Below are positions 1 to 5,928 of a DNA stretch of 6,494 bases, in pieces. The notes beneath the pieces are model-generated. The model was not told the origin of the DNA and searched no databases. It saw only the letters and a list, made by a program, of their open reading frames with translations. The stretch comes from Chloroflexota bacterium. Lineage in GTDB: Bacteria; Chloroflexota; UBA6077. Position 1 is the first letter of the stretch; the number at the start of each line of letters is the position of its first letter. The DNA is taken from assembly GCA_021788565.1 (NCBI GenBank), contig JAJYKO010000328.1:1-6494 (forward strand), in the 5' to 3' direction. The translations under genes were made by a program, and so were the position numbers.

Positions 1-1364
1 CGCTGGCCCGAGCGGGCCGCTCCGTCCTTTTGCTGGAGGGTAGGGACACGGTGGGTGGAGGTGCGCGCTCCGCGGAACTGACCCTGCCGGGCTTCATCCA
101 TGACGTGTGCTCGGCAGTGCACCCCCTGGCCGTCGCCTCTCCATTCTTCCGCTCCCTCCCCCTCGCCGAATATGGGTTGCAGTGGGTGCACTCTCCGGCG
201 CCGCTGGCTCACCCATTCGACGACGGCACCGCGGCAGTTCTGGAGCGTTCGGTGTGGCTCACTGGCGAGAATCTCGCCGTCGACGCGGAGCGGTACCGCT
301 CGCTAGTCGCCCCGTTTGTAGCGGACTGGAGGAAGCTCGTACCACAGCTGCTGGGACCGGCGGCACTGCCCAGCCACCCAGTGGCACTGGCGCGCTTCGG
401 CCTACTCGCTTTGCGCTCGGCTGTTGCCCTCGCGGGGAGCTGGTTCCGGGGGGAGCGTGCCCGGGCCCTCTTCGGGGGACTGTCAGCTCACTCGATGCTG
501 CCCCTGGAGAAGCCTGCTTCGGCGGCGGTCGGCCTGGTGCTCGACCTTGCGGCTCATTCCGTGGGGTGGCCGATACCGCGAGGTGGGAGCCGGCAGATCT
601 CCGAGGCCCTGGCAGCCTGCTTCCGCTCCATGGGAGGCAGCATCTCCACGGGAACGTCCGTGACCTCACTCGACGAGCTTCCGCCCCATGATTTGGTTCT
701 GATGGACGTAACGCCAAGGCAGCTGCTGAGTCTGGCGGCAGAACGGCTCCCGGTTCGGTACAGGCGCGCCCTGGAGCACTACAGGTATGGCCCGGGCGTA
801 TTCAAGCTGGATTGGGCGCTAAGCGGCCCGATCCCGTGGACAGCATCAGAGTGCCGGCGGGCGGCGACCATACACCTTGGCGGCTCGCTAGCAGAGATCG
901 CCGCTTCCGAGCGCGCCGTGTCGAGGAGTGATCACCCCGAGAGGCCGTTCGTGATTCTCGTGCAGGCGAGCCTGTTCGACCCCACGCGGGCACCGGAGGG
1001 GAAACACACCGCCTGGGCCTACTGCCACGTGCCCAGCGGATCCACCTTCGACATGACTATCCGCATAGAGGACCAGGTCGAACGTTTCGCCCCGGGCTTT
1101 CGAGACCTGATCCTCGCCCGTAGCGTGATGTCGCCCGATTCCCTGGAGCGATACAACCCCAACTACGTCGGCGGCGATATTAACGGCGGGGTTCAGGACC
1201 TCACCCAGCTGTTCACCAGGCCCGTTCCGCGGCTGGTCCCGTACTCGACTCCGGTGTCTGGACTCTATCTCTGTTCCTCCTCAACGCCGCCAGGCGGCGG
1301 AGTGCACGGTATGTGCGGCTACCACGCCGCGCGAGCGGCGTTGGCGGCCAACCTGGGTGGCTGA
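1..1364 (+). CDS. NAD(P)/FAD-dependent oxidoreductase, phytoene-desaturase-like (COG1233 type), 5' partial
   Basis: This is a flavoprotein of the phytoene dehydrogenase-like amine-oxidase superfamily; the substrate cannot be read from sequence. The reading frame is open from base 3 and gives 453 residues up to TGA at 1362-1364. It begins with LARAGRSVLLLEGRD, which is helix 1 and strand 2 of an FAD-binding Rossmann fold; the glutamate at 36-38 is the expected FAD-ribose ligand. TVGGGARS follows directly, as in this family. The TTG at 30 is therefore internal, and the true start with the GxGxxG motif lies upstream of the window, probably only some 20-30 residues away. The C-terminus holds the other family signature: NYVGGDINGG, then LYLCSSSTPPGGGVHGMCGY and HAARAAL, the C-terminal FAD-contacting segment. 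No signal peptide or membrane span is evident in the visible part. The class assignment is firm. Carotenoid desaturation should not be assumed, because most COG1233 members outside carotenoid clusters are uncharacterised and no crt genes are nearby. Confidence 0.9.
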   Translation, partial: LARAGRSVLLLEGRDTVGGGARSAELTLPGFIHDVCSAVHPLAVASPFFRSLPLAEYGLQWVHSPAPLAHPFDDGTAAVLERSVWLTGENLAVDAERYRSLVAPFVADWRKLVPQLLGPAALPSHPVALARFGLLALRSAVALAGSWFRGERARALFGGLSAHSMLPLEKPASAAVGLVLDLAAHSVGWPIPRGGSRQISEALAACFRSMGGSISTGTSVTSLDELPPHDLVLMDVTPRQLLSLAAERLPVRYRRALEHYRYGPGVFKLDWALSGPIPWTASECRRAATIHLGGSLAEIAASERAVSRSDHPERPFVILVQASLFDPTRAPEGKHTAWAYCHVPSGSTFDMTIRIEDQVERFAPGFRDLILARSVMSPDSLERYNPNYVGGDINGGVQDLTQLFTRPVPRLVPYSTPVSGLYLCSSSTPPGGGVHGMCGYHAARAALAANLGG

Positions 1365-1393
1365 GCAGGGCCTCGAGGCAGCCCGGCGCGAAC

Positions 1394-1437
1394 TGCACAA
1401 GGATGCGTTGCCCAACTGTGTGCAATCTGCCCATTGC
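1394..1437. repeat. overlapping inverted repeats upstream of the ammonium transporter
   Basis: Two small perfect inverted repeats overlap here. TGCACA (1394-1399) and TGTGCA (1419-1424) are separated by 19 bases. GCAAT (1422-1426) and ATTGC (1433-1437) are separated by 6. They lie 60-100 bases before the transporter start, where an operator or enhancer would sit. The TGCAC half-site resembles the outer bases of NtrC-type sites (TGCAC...GTGCA), but the spacing is much longer than in that consensus, so no regulator is named. They could equally be part of a weak terminator for the upstream oxidoreductase, though no T-tract follows. Confidence 0.3.
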
Positions 1438-1465
1438 CGTCACGACTCCGAATCGCGACCATAAT
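1434..1465 (+). promoter_or_regulatory. weak sigma70-like promoter candidate for amt
   Basis: CATAAT at 1460-1465 matches five of six bases of the -10 consensus and would place transcription start about 25 bases before the ATG at 1498. The best -35-like hexamer, TTGCCG at 1434-1439, is 20 bases upstream, which is longer than the usual 17. At 17 bases only CCGTCA (1437-1442) is available. No convincing sigma54 GG-N10-GC element was found in this gap, although such promoters are common for nitrogen-control genes. Confidence 0.3.
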
Positions 1466-1497
1466 CTGAACACTTAGCTACTCTGGGAGAATCCGCA

Positions 1498-2730
1498 ATG
1501 GATAAGATAAGCGCCGGAGATACCGCGTGGGTCCTGTTCTCGGCATCACTGGTGATGCTGATGACCCCCGCCCTCGGTTTCTTCTACGGCGGCCTCGTAC
1601 GACGCAAGAACGTTCTCTCCACCCTCATGCACAGCTTCTTCTTGCTGGCCCTAGTGAGCGTTCAGTGGGTGTTGGTCGGTTACAGCCTGGCCTTCGGTCC
1701 TGACTGGCACGGCCTGATCGGGAATCTCGACTGGGTTGGCCTGAATGGCGTTGGCTTCGCGCCGAACCCTACCTACGCCCCGACGATACCGCACCAGGCG
1801 TTCATGATCTATCAGGCGATGTTCGCGGTTATCACGCCGGCCCTGATCTCCGGCGCGTTCGCGGAGCGAAAGCGATTCAAGGCCTTCGTCCTCTTCAGCC
1901 TCCTCTGGGCCACGCTGGTGTACGACCCCGTGGCCCACTGGGTTTGGGGGCAGGGCGGGATGTTGAAGGCGCTCGGGGTCGTGGACTTCGCGGGCGGTAT
2001 CGTCGTTCACGTGAGCTCCGGCGTCTCCGCGCTGGTCGCGGCGCTAATGCTCGGCCGCCGCATCGGCTTCGGACGGGAGCCGATGGACCCTCACGACACC
2101 ACCATGACCGTCCTCGGCGCCGGACTCCTCTGGTTCGGGTGGTTCGGCTTCAACGCGGGCAGCGCCCTCGGGGCCAACGCGGTGGCCGTGAACGCCTTCG
2201 TCGTGACGAACACCGCCGCGGCAATGGGAGCTTTGACCTGGATGACCGTTAGTTGGGCGCATCACCGACAACCCAGCGTTCTCGGCGTGGCCGTTGGCGC
2301 GGTGGCGGGGTTGGCCACCATCACGCCGGCAGCCGGGTACGTCACCGCCACGGCCGCGATCTTGATCGGCATGTGCGCAGGCGTAGTCTGCTACTGGACG
2401 GTGCAGCTGCTGAAGGAGCGGTTCGGAGTCGACGATGCACTGGATGTCTTCGGCGTGCACGGGGTCGGCGGTGCCATAGGGGCCATCGCCACGGGCATCT
2501 TCGCCACCGTGTCCGTCAACCCCAAGGGAGTCAACGGCCTGATCTTCGGCAACCCCCATCAACTCTACATTCAGGTCATCGCGGTCGTGGTCACCGCGCT
2601 TTACGCCGCCACGGTGTCCTGGCTCATCCTGAAGTTCATTGACATAATCGTCGGGCTGCGCGTCGAGGAGCGGGAAGAGGTTCTCGGGTTGGACACCTCG
2701 CAGCACGGCGAAGCCGCCTACACGATCTAG
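1498..2730 (+). CDS. amt: ammonium transporter (Amt/AmtB family)
   Basis: This is a membrane channel of the Amt/Mep/Rh family that conducts ammonium; family members are trimers with about 11 membrane helices per subunit. The 410-residue length is normal. The ATG at 1498 is preceded by GGGAG at 1485-1489 with 8-base spacing, and the protein enters its first helix almost at once, so there is no cleaved leader like that of E. coli AmtB. The functional residues are present: the pore twin histidines H171 (VVHVSSG) and H321 (DVFGVHGVGG), D163 in DFAGG, F109 of the Phe gate in YQAMF (the outer gate position is Y105), W150, and F218/S222 in GWFGFNAGSA. The C-terminal tail GLRVEEREEVLGLD...HGEAAY is the conserved cytoplasmic segment involved in subunit coupling and GlnK control. 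No glnK/glnB gene follows: the next gene is a convergent histidine kinase. I see no damage, so it is probably functional. Confidence 0.97.
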   Translation: MDKISAGDTAWVLFSASLVMLMTPALGFFYGGLVRRKNVLSTLMHSFFLLALVSVQWVLVGYSLAFGPDWHGLIGNLDWVGLNGVGFAPNPTYAPTIPHQAFMIYQAMFAVITPALISGAFAERKRFKAFVLFSLLWATLVYDPVAHWVWGQGGMLKALGVVDFAGGIVVHVSSGVSALVAALMLGRRIGFGREPMDPHDTTMTVLGAGLLWFGWFGFNAGSALGANAVAVNAFVVTNTAAAMGALTWMTVSWAHHRQPSVLGVAVGAVAGLATITPAAGYVTATAAILIGMCAGVVCYWTVQLLKERFGVDDALDVFGVHGVGGAIGAIATGIFATVSVNPKGVNGLIFGNPHQLYIQVIAVVVTALYAATVSWLILKFIDIIVGLRVEEREEVLGLDTSQHGEAAYTI

Positions 2731-2798
2731 AATGAGGCCAAGGCGGACCAAGCGGTGCCTCCGGCATATCCATGCGGGATTCCGCGCTAATTATGGTC

Positions 2799-2907
2799 AT
2801 TGATTCGATGATCGGGTAATATGCCTGGATGCGGGCGGCCGGTGTTATTCGCCGTTGTAGGGGCCGGCGGCCCTGCCGGCCCGTCCGGGTCCCATAGCCG
2901 AATCAAT
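2799..2907. repeat. 9-bp inverted repeat bracketing about 109 bp between amt and the kinase
   Basis: ATTGATTCG at 2799-2807 recurs as its exact reverse complement CGAATCAAT at 2899-2907. Together they enclose most of the 209-base gap between the two convergent genes, including the GC hairpin at 2861-2882. Size and terminal repeats recall a small non-autonomous element, but there is no clear target-site duplication and only one copy in the window. A chance match or a long-range transcript stem remains possible. Confidence 0.25.
2861..2882. terminator. candidate bidirectional terminator hairpin between amt and the kinase
   Basis: GGGCCGGC (2861-2868) and GCCGGCCC (2875-2882) form a perfect 8-bp GC stem around the 6-base loop GGCCCT. 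It lies 130 bases past the amt stop and 58 bases past the kinase stop, so it could end either transcript. Neither side has a T-tract, so a classical intrinsic terminator is not demonstrated. A weaker 5-bp hairpin, CGGTT/AACCG at 2908-2927, lies nearer the kinase stop. The rest of the 2731-2939 gap shows no gene. Confidence 0.35.
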
Positions 2908-2939
2908 CGGTTATCCCTCATCAACCGCGGGGCGACTTG

Positions 2940-4841
2940 CTACCCGCCGTTCGTCAGGACGGGCAGCGTGAAGCAGAACCTACTCCCCTTTCCAACCTCG
3001 CTCTCCACCCAGATCCTGCCGCCGTGGGCCTCCACGAGCCCCTTTGCGATGAACAGTCCCAGCCCGACACCCTCGGCCCTTTGGGCAGTCTTGACCCTGT
3101 AGTAGCGCTCGAAGATCCTGGGCAGATCCTCAGGACCTATGCCGGGCCCGTGATCCGCTACGGAGATCGTCATCTCCTCATCATCAGCCTCCGCACGCAG
3201 CAGCACGGGTGTGTCCGGGTTCGAGTACTTGAAGGCATTGGACAGCAGGTTGGTGAGAATGCGCTCCAGGCAGACGGGGTCCGCGTTGGCAAAGGGAAGT
3301 TCATCGGTAATCTCGACCCTCGCCCGCCGGACCGGCATCGTCTGCATGGATCGCTCCAGCAACTCCGCGACGAAGTCCGGCACGTTCACTGGCTGCCGGT
3401 GCAGAGCGAGTTGACCGTTTTCGAGCCGCATGACATCCACCAGGTCCTGAATCATGGCGTTCATCCGCCTGCCGGCCATCAGGATTGCCTGAATTCCCCG
3501 TTCAAGCGGCTGTCGCGGCTCGGACATCGGGGCCAACTTCTCGAGAAGCTGGGCCTGTCCCAGGATTGCCGTGAGCGGACCTCGCAGATCATGAGAGATG
3601 CTTCTCAGAATGTCATCTCGCTGTTCCTGGAGTTCCTGCTGCGCAGTGATGTCGGTGAAGGTCACGACTGCCCCGAGTAGCGTGCCGGAGCCGTCACGAA
3701 TCGGCCCGGCCCCGACGGAGAGCCAGATTGTTCGCCCGTCCCGGGCGTAGACCATCGAGTCGTTCCTTATCGTCTCGCCCGCCAGGGCCCGGGCACCAGC
3801 CCTCTCGGCAAAAGGGAGGCTGCCGCCCTCGGAAGTGCGGATCCGAGACCAGACATTTCTGCGTGTCGCCATTCTCCCCAGATCCTCAGGAGAATGGCCG
3901 AGAATCTGCTGGGCCGCTGGGTTGATGTGAATGAGCTCGCTTTCCGGGCCGAAGATCAGGACGCCGTCCGTGATGGAGTTGATCGTGGCGTCCAACGCCG
4001 CCGCCTGTCGCTCTAACTTGATCTCATCCTCCTTTTCAGCGGTGATTTCCCTGGCCACGCCCTCAATGGCCACCACGTCGCCCTCTCCGTCGTAGAACGG
4101 AACATTGTGCTGCTCAACCCAGACAATCCTCCCGTCCCTGCGCATCCAGCGCATGGTTACCGTGGCCTCCTGGGACGAGGGACGGCTGATGCATGCCTGC
4201 AGCTTCTGCCGGTCGTCGGGGTGGATGGTCTTCAGCGCTAGTCCCGGATCGGCGTAATGCTCTTCAGGCGTGTAGCCGATGAGGCTGGCAACGGCCGGGC
4301 TCACGTACTCGAAACCGGGCTCGGGCTTGAAGCGGTACCGGAAGATCACATCGGGGGAGTTCTCTGCCAGGAACTTGTATCCCTCTTCGCTGGAGCTGAG
4401 AGCGGTCTCGGCAAGCTTCGCTTTCGTCACATCTCTCACGAACACCAGGACACCGGTCTGGACCGCCGCTCTTTCCTGAACCGGTGAGGCCGTGACATCC
4501 CAGTAGGTCCATCTATCGCCAGTGCCGCCCTCGAAGACGAATGGAAACCCAGGAAGGTGTCGCGGTTCGCCGGTCTTAAGGACCGTTTCGAAGAGTCGAG
4601 TCACGTCGCCCGCTTGCGTCGGCATCACTTCCGCTGCCGAGTGGCCGACGATGTCCGGTAGGGTCCGTCTCGTCATAGCCGCGAACGAGTCGTTGGCAGC
4701 GCGGATCACGAGGTCTGGTCCAATGCAGGCAATCCCGTCCGGGAAAAACCTGAAAGTGGCTGTGAGGAGGGCAGCCGTCTCCTCGATGCCCAGGGCATCC
4801 AGACCGCCAGTTCCTTCGGTGCTTCCAGGAGAGACGTCCAT
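2940..4841 (-). CDS. cytoplasmic PAS-PAS-PAS sensor histidine kinase
   Basis: This is a two-component sensor kinase expected to autophosphorylate a histidine and pass the phosphate to an unlinked response regulator. Using the ATG at 4841, the protein has 633 residues. PAS1 spans about 25-140 and PAS2 about 153-271; PAS2 is PAS_3-like, with [18 protein letters not shown] and a C-terminal [12 protein letters not shown]3 spans about 279-401 and ends in VVTFTDIT. HisKA covers about 407-474, with phospho-acceptor H417 in SHDLRGP. The HATPase domain covers about 519-629, with N-box [11 protein letters not shown] (N531, N535), G1 DHGPGIG (D563), F-box PRIFERYYR and G2 [11 protein letters not shown]. 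All catalytic boxes look intact. No hydrophobic span exists, so the kinase should be soluble and sense an intracellular cue such as redox, a ligand or a cofactor; the ligand is not readable. No receiver domain or regulator gene is adjacent, making it an orphan here. A TTG at 4874 would add 11 residues but lacks the better ribosome site. It is convergent with amt. Confidence 0.95.
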   Translation of the reverse strand: MDVSPGSTEGTGGLDALGIEETAALLTATFRFFPDGIACIGPDLVIRAANDSFAAMTRRTLPDIVGHSAAEVMPTQAGDVTRLFETVLKTGEPRHLPGFPFVFEGGTGDRWTYWDVTASPVQERAAVQTGVLVFVRDVTKAKLAETALSSSEEGYKFLAENSPDVIFRYRFKPEPGFEYVSPAVASLIGYTPEEHYADPGLALKTIHPDDRQKLQACISRPSSQEATVTMRWMRRDGRIVWVEQHNVPFYDGEGDVVAIEGVAREITAEKEDEIKLERQAAALDATINSITDGVLIFGPESELIHINPAAQQILGHSPEDLGRMATRRNVWSRIRTSEGGSLPFAERAGARALAGETIRNDSMVYARDGRTIWLSVGAGPIRDGSGTLLGAVVTFTDITAQQELQEQRDDILRSISHDLRGPLTAILGQAQLLEKLAPMSEPRQPLERGIQAILMAGRRMNAMIQDLVDVMRLENGQLALHRQPVNVPDFVAELLERSMQTMPVRRARVEITDELPFANADPVCLERILTNLLSNAFKYSNPDTPVLLRAEADDEEMTISVADHGPGIGPEDLPRIFERYYRVKTAQRAEGVGLGLFIAKGLVEAHGGRIWVESEVGKGSRFCFTLPVLTNGG

Positions 4842-4846
4842 CCTAG

Positions 4847-4858
4847 TCCCCCATCTCC
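4847..4858 (-). promoter_or_regulatory. ribosome binding site choosing the kinase start at 4841
   Basis: On the minus strand GGGGGA (4852-4847) lies 5 bases before the ATG at 4841-4839, with GGAG (4858-4855) just upstream. This purine-rich stretch favours the ATG over the in-frame TTG at 4874-4872, whose extra peptide ([11 protein letters not shown]) does not look like part of a PAS domain. Confidence 0.55.
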
Positions 4859-4916
4859 ATCGTGGAGGAAGCAAGAACAGGCACCTGCCGAAGAGCCGAC
4901 CTCGATCTGCAACAGC

Positions 4917-4962
4917 ATTCTACACTACTGCGCATACATATGGAATACTATATTTTTGACCG
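4917..4962 (-). promoter_or_regulatory. AT-rich probable promoter region of the kinase
   Basis: This is the only clearly AT-rich stretch in an otherwise GC-rich window and lies 75-120 bases upstream of the kinase ATG. On the minus strand it holds two -10-like hexamers, TAGAAT (4922-4917) and TATAGT further upstream. Neither has a good -35 at standard spacing, so the exact promoter is undecided. Confidence 0.3.
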
Positions 4963-5063
4963 CATTTCCCCCGAAACAAACTCTGCCACTAATCAGTCTC
5001 ATGTCCTGCGGGAGCTACCGAGCCCGTGACAGGCGAGCACACTCGCGCCTAACGTAAAACCTA

Positions 5064-5088
5064 AGTGGGATCTACATGGTTTCCCACT
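5064..5088. repeat. 7-bp inverted repeat AGTGGGA/TCCCACT
   Basis: AGTGGGA (5064-5070) and TCCCACT (5082-5088) are perfect reverse complements around an 11-base spacer. Two further outer pairs are possible after a mismatch. It belongs to no gene boundary I can identify: the nearest start is the kinase at 4841 on the other strand, and the repeat pair begins about 20 bases later. An operator, or a scar from the repeat cluster, are both possible. Confidence 0.35.
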
Positions 5089-5108
5089 CAGAGTATCTGG
5101 GTGTGCTG

Positions 5109-5208
5109 GTACCCGTCATTCCCGCGTCGTACCCGTCATTCCAGCGTGAGCGGGAATCCACGCTTCAGGTGTGCGCGATGGATCCCCGCGTGAGCGGGGA
5201 TGACGGGG
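5109..5208. repeat. REP/BIME-like inverted pair of palindromic repeats
   Basis: Two related palindromic units face each other. Unit A (about 5132-5162) folds as ATTCCAGC-GTGA-GCGGGAAT (5138-5157, one A/G mismatch). Unit B (5178-5208) folds as ATCCCCGC-GTGA-GCGGGGAT (5182-5201, perfect). Both have the same 4-base GTGA loop, which as RNA is a GNRA-type tetraloop. Outside each stem is CCCGTC or its complement, so the units are inverted copies around a spacer of about 15 bases. GTACCCGTCATTCC occurs twice in tandem (5109-5122 and 5129-5142), so a third, partial copy precedes unit A. This architecture matches REP elements arranged as BIMEs, which RAYT (Y1 HUH) transposases are known to mobilise. 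No RAYT gene is in the window. Confidence 0.7.
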
Positions 5209-5272
5209 AGAGGTGGGGACGACGATGGGTAGCGCGGAGATGATAATGGGCCCTGCCTTGACCGTAGTTTAG

Positions 5273-5828
5273 GAGGCGAAAAGACGAGACCCTTCGAAAT
5301 TCTCAGGGCGCCTCGACCCGCAGCGCGTCGGCGTCTTCGGGATCTCGCTGCGTGCCATCGTCGCGGGCGAAGCCTCTCACATGGATCCGCGATTAAAGGC
5401 TTCTCTGATGATGGACGCCGCCATGCCGTCCGATGTAGTCGGGGCGGGGCTGCGTCAGCCGAGCATGTGGATCACTCGGGACGCGGCCTCTATGCGGCTC
5501 GAAAGAGAGCGGTCCGGCGGCTGGTCCGAAGCAGACATAGCCCAGACGCTACCTACCATGCGGTCGGTCTTCAATGAAAGCCGGTCTGGAGGCGGCTACT
5601 ACGTGCAGATACCGGGCATGTTCCACATCAACTTCACCTCTGCACCGTACTGGTCTCCGCTCGAGCAGCGGTTGGGGCTCATCGGGCCGATCGACGCGCA
5701 GCGGGGGGTTCGACATCGTCAACACATACTCGCTTGCGTTCTTCGACCGCTCCCTGGAGGGAAAACCGGAGCCGCTGCTCGATGGTCCGGCGAAGCAGTA
5801 CCCTGAGATGCTCTCCGAGAAGCGGTAG
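5273..5828 (+). pseudogene. PAF-acetylhydrolase-like alpha/beta hydrolase, truncated and frameshifted
   Basis: These are remnants of a serine hydrolase resembling the platelet-activating-factor acetylhydrolase (isoform II) family. From 5288 the frame reads DPSKFSGRLDPQRVGVFGISLRAIVAGE, which aligns by eye with the nucleophile-elbow strand. The serine is at 5345-5347, but the usual GxSxGG has become GISLRA. MMDAAMP follows, with the presumed triad Asp at 5414-5416, then GGYYVQIPGMFHINF with the presumed triad His at 5624-5626, then GPIDAQR. After a run of six G (5703-5708) homology moves one frame over to GFDIVNTYSLAFFDRSLEGKP and ends at TAG 5826-5828. Five G would restore one frame. Upstream, TAG at 5270-5272 closes the frame, and the N-terminal half of a typical family member is missing. 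Three independent lesions make decay more likely than a single sequencing error. The family call rests on remembered motifs, not a search. Confidence 0.75.
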
Positions 5829-5867
5829 TCCTGCGGGGCGATGGTTTTGACCCGTGCGGGCCCGCGG

Positions 5868-5917
5868 CCCTGCCAACCCGCGGGCGGCCCGCCGTGGCCG
5901 CCCGCGGGTTGGCAGGG
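5868..5917. terminator. perfect 22-bp-stem GC hairpin between convergent loci
   Basis: Bases 5868-5889 (starting CCCTGCCAACC and ending GGCGGCC) are the exact reverse complement of 5896-5917, around a 6-base loop CGCCGT. The hairpin starts 39 bases after the pseudogene stop and, on the other strand, 11 bases after the stop of the minus-strand gene, so it is well placed as a shared transcription end. It has no T-tract on either side. TTGACCC at 5847-5853 is complementary to GGGTCAA at 5915-5921, giving an alternative outer pairing that competes for the last bases of the stem. Confidence 0.65.
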
Positions 5918-5928
5918 TCAACACTGAG

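Larger units (their letters stand above)
4975..5272. other. non-coding gap holding hairpins and a repeat pair
   Basis: I see no credible gene between the kinase promoter region and the hydrolase relic. The stretch contains a short hairpin GCGAG-CACA-CTCGC (5033-5046), the hairpin at 5064-5088, the REP-like pair at 5109-5208, and a short open stretch (about 5225-5269) that may be the eroded 5' part of the following pseudogene. Confidence 0.5.

Noticed and set aside
107..691. Alternative plus-strand frame of 194 codons inside the oxidoreductase
   Set aside because: Arg/Gly/Pro-rich translation typical of a wrong frame in GC-rich DNA; the FAD protein frame continues through the whole stretch.
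1394..1440. Sigma54 promoter upstream of amt
   Set aside because: TGTGCA resembles the -12 element, but the invariant GG at -24 with 10-base spacing is absent.
2044..2751. Minus-strand open frame of 235 codons antisense to amt
   Set aside because: The amt frame on the plus strand is unmistakable. The antisense product is a low-complexity, charged sequence without family motifs.
2821..3102. Small plus-strand gene starting in the amt-kinase gap
   Set aside because: Most of it is antisense to the kinase C-terminus, it has no ribosome site, and the translation has no protein-like features.
2937..3680. Long plus-strand open frame of 247 codons across the 3' half of the kinase gene
   Set aside because: It is a shadow of the kinase on the opposite strand, which carries all HisKA/HATPase motifs. 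The shadow translation has no recognisable domain and arises from GC-rich codon bias.
5109..5208. Repeats considered as a CRISPR array
   Set aside because: There are only two to three imperfect units, in inverted rather than direct orientation, without regular 30-40-base spacers and without cas genes.
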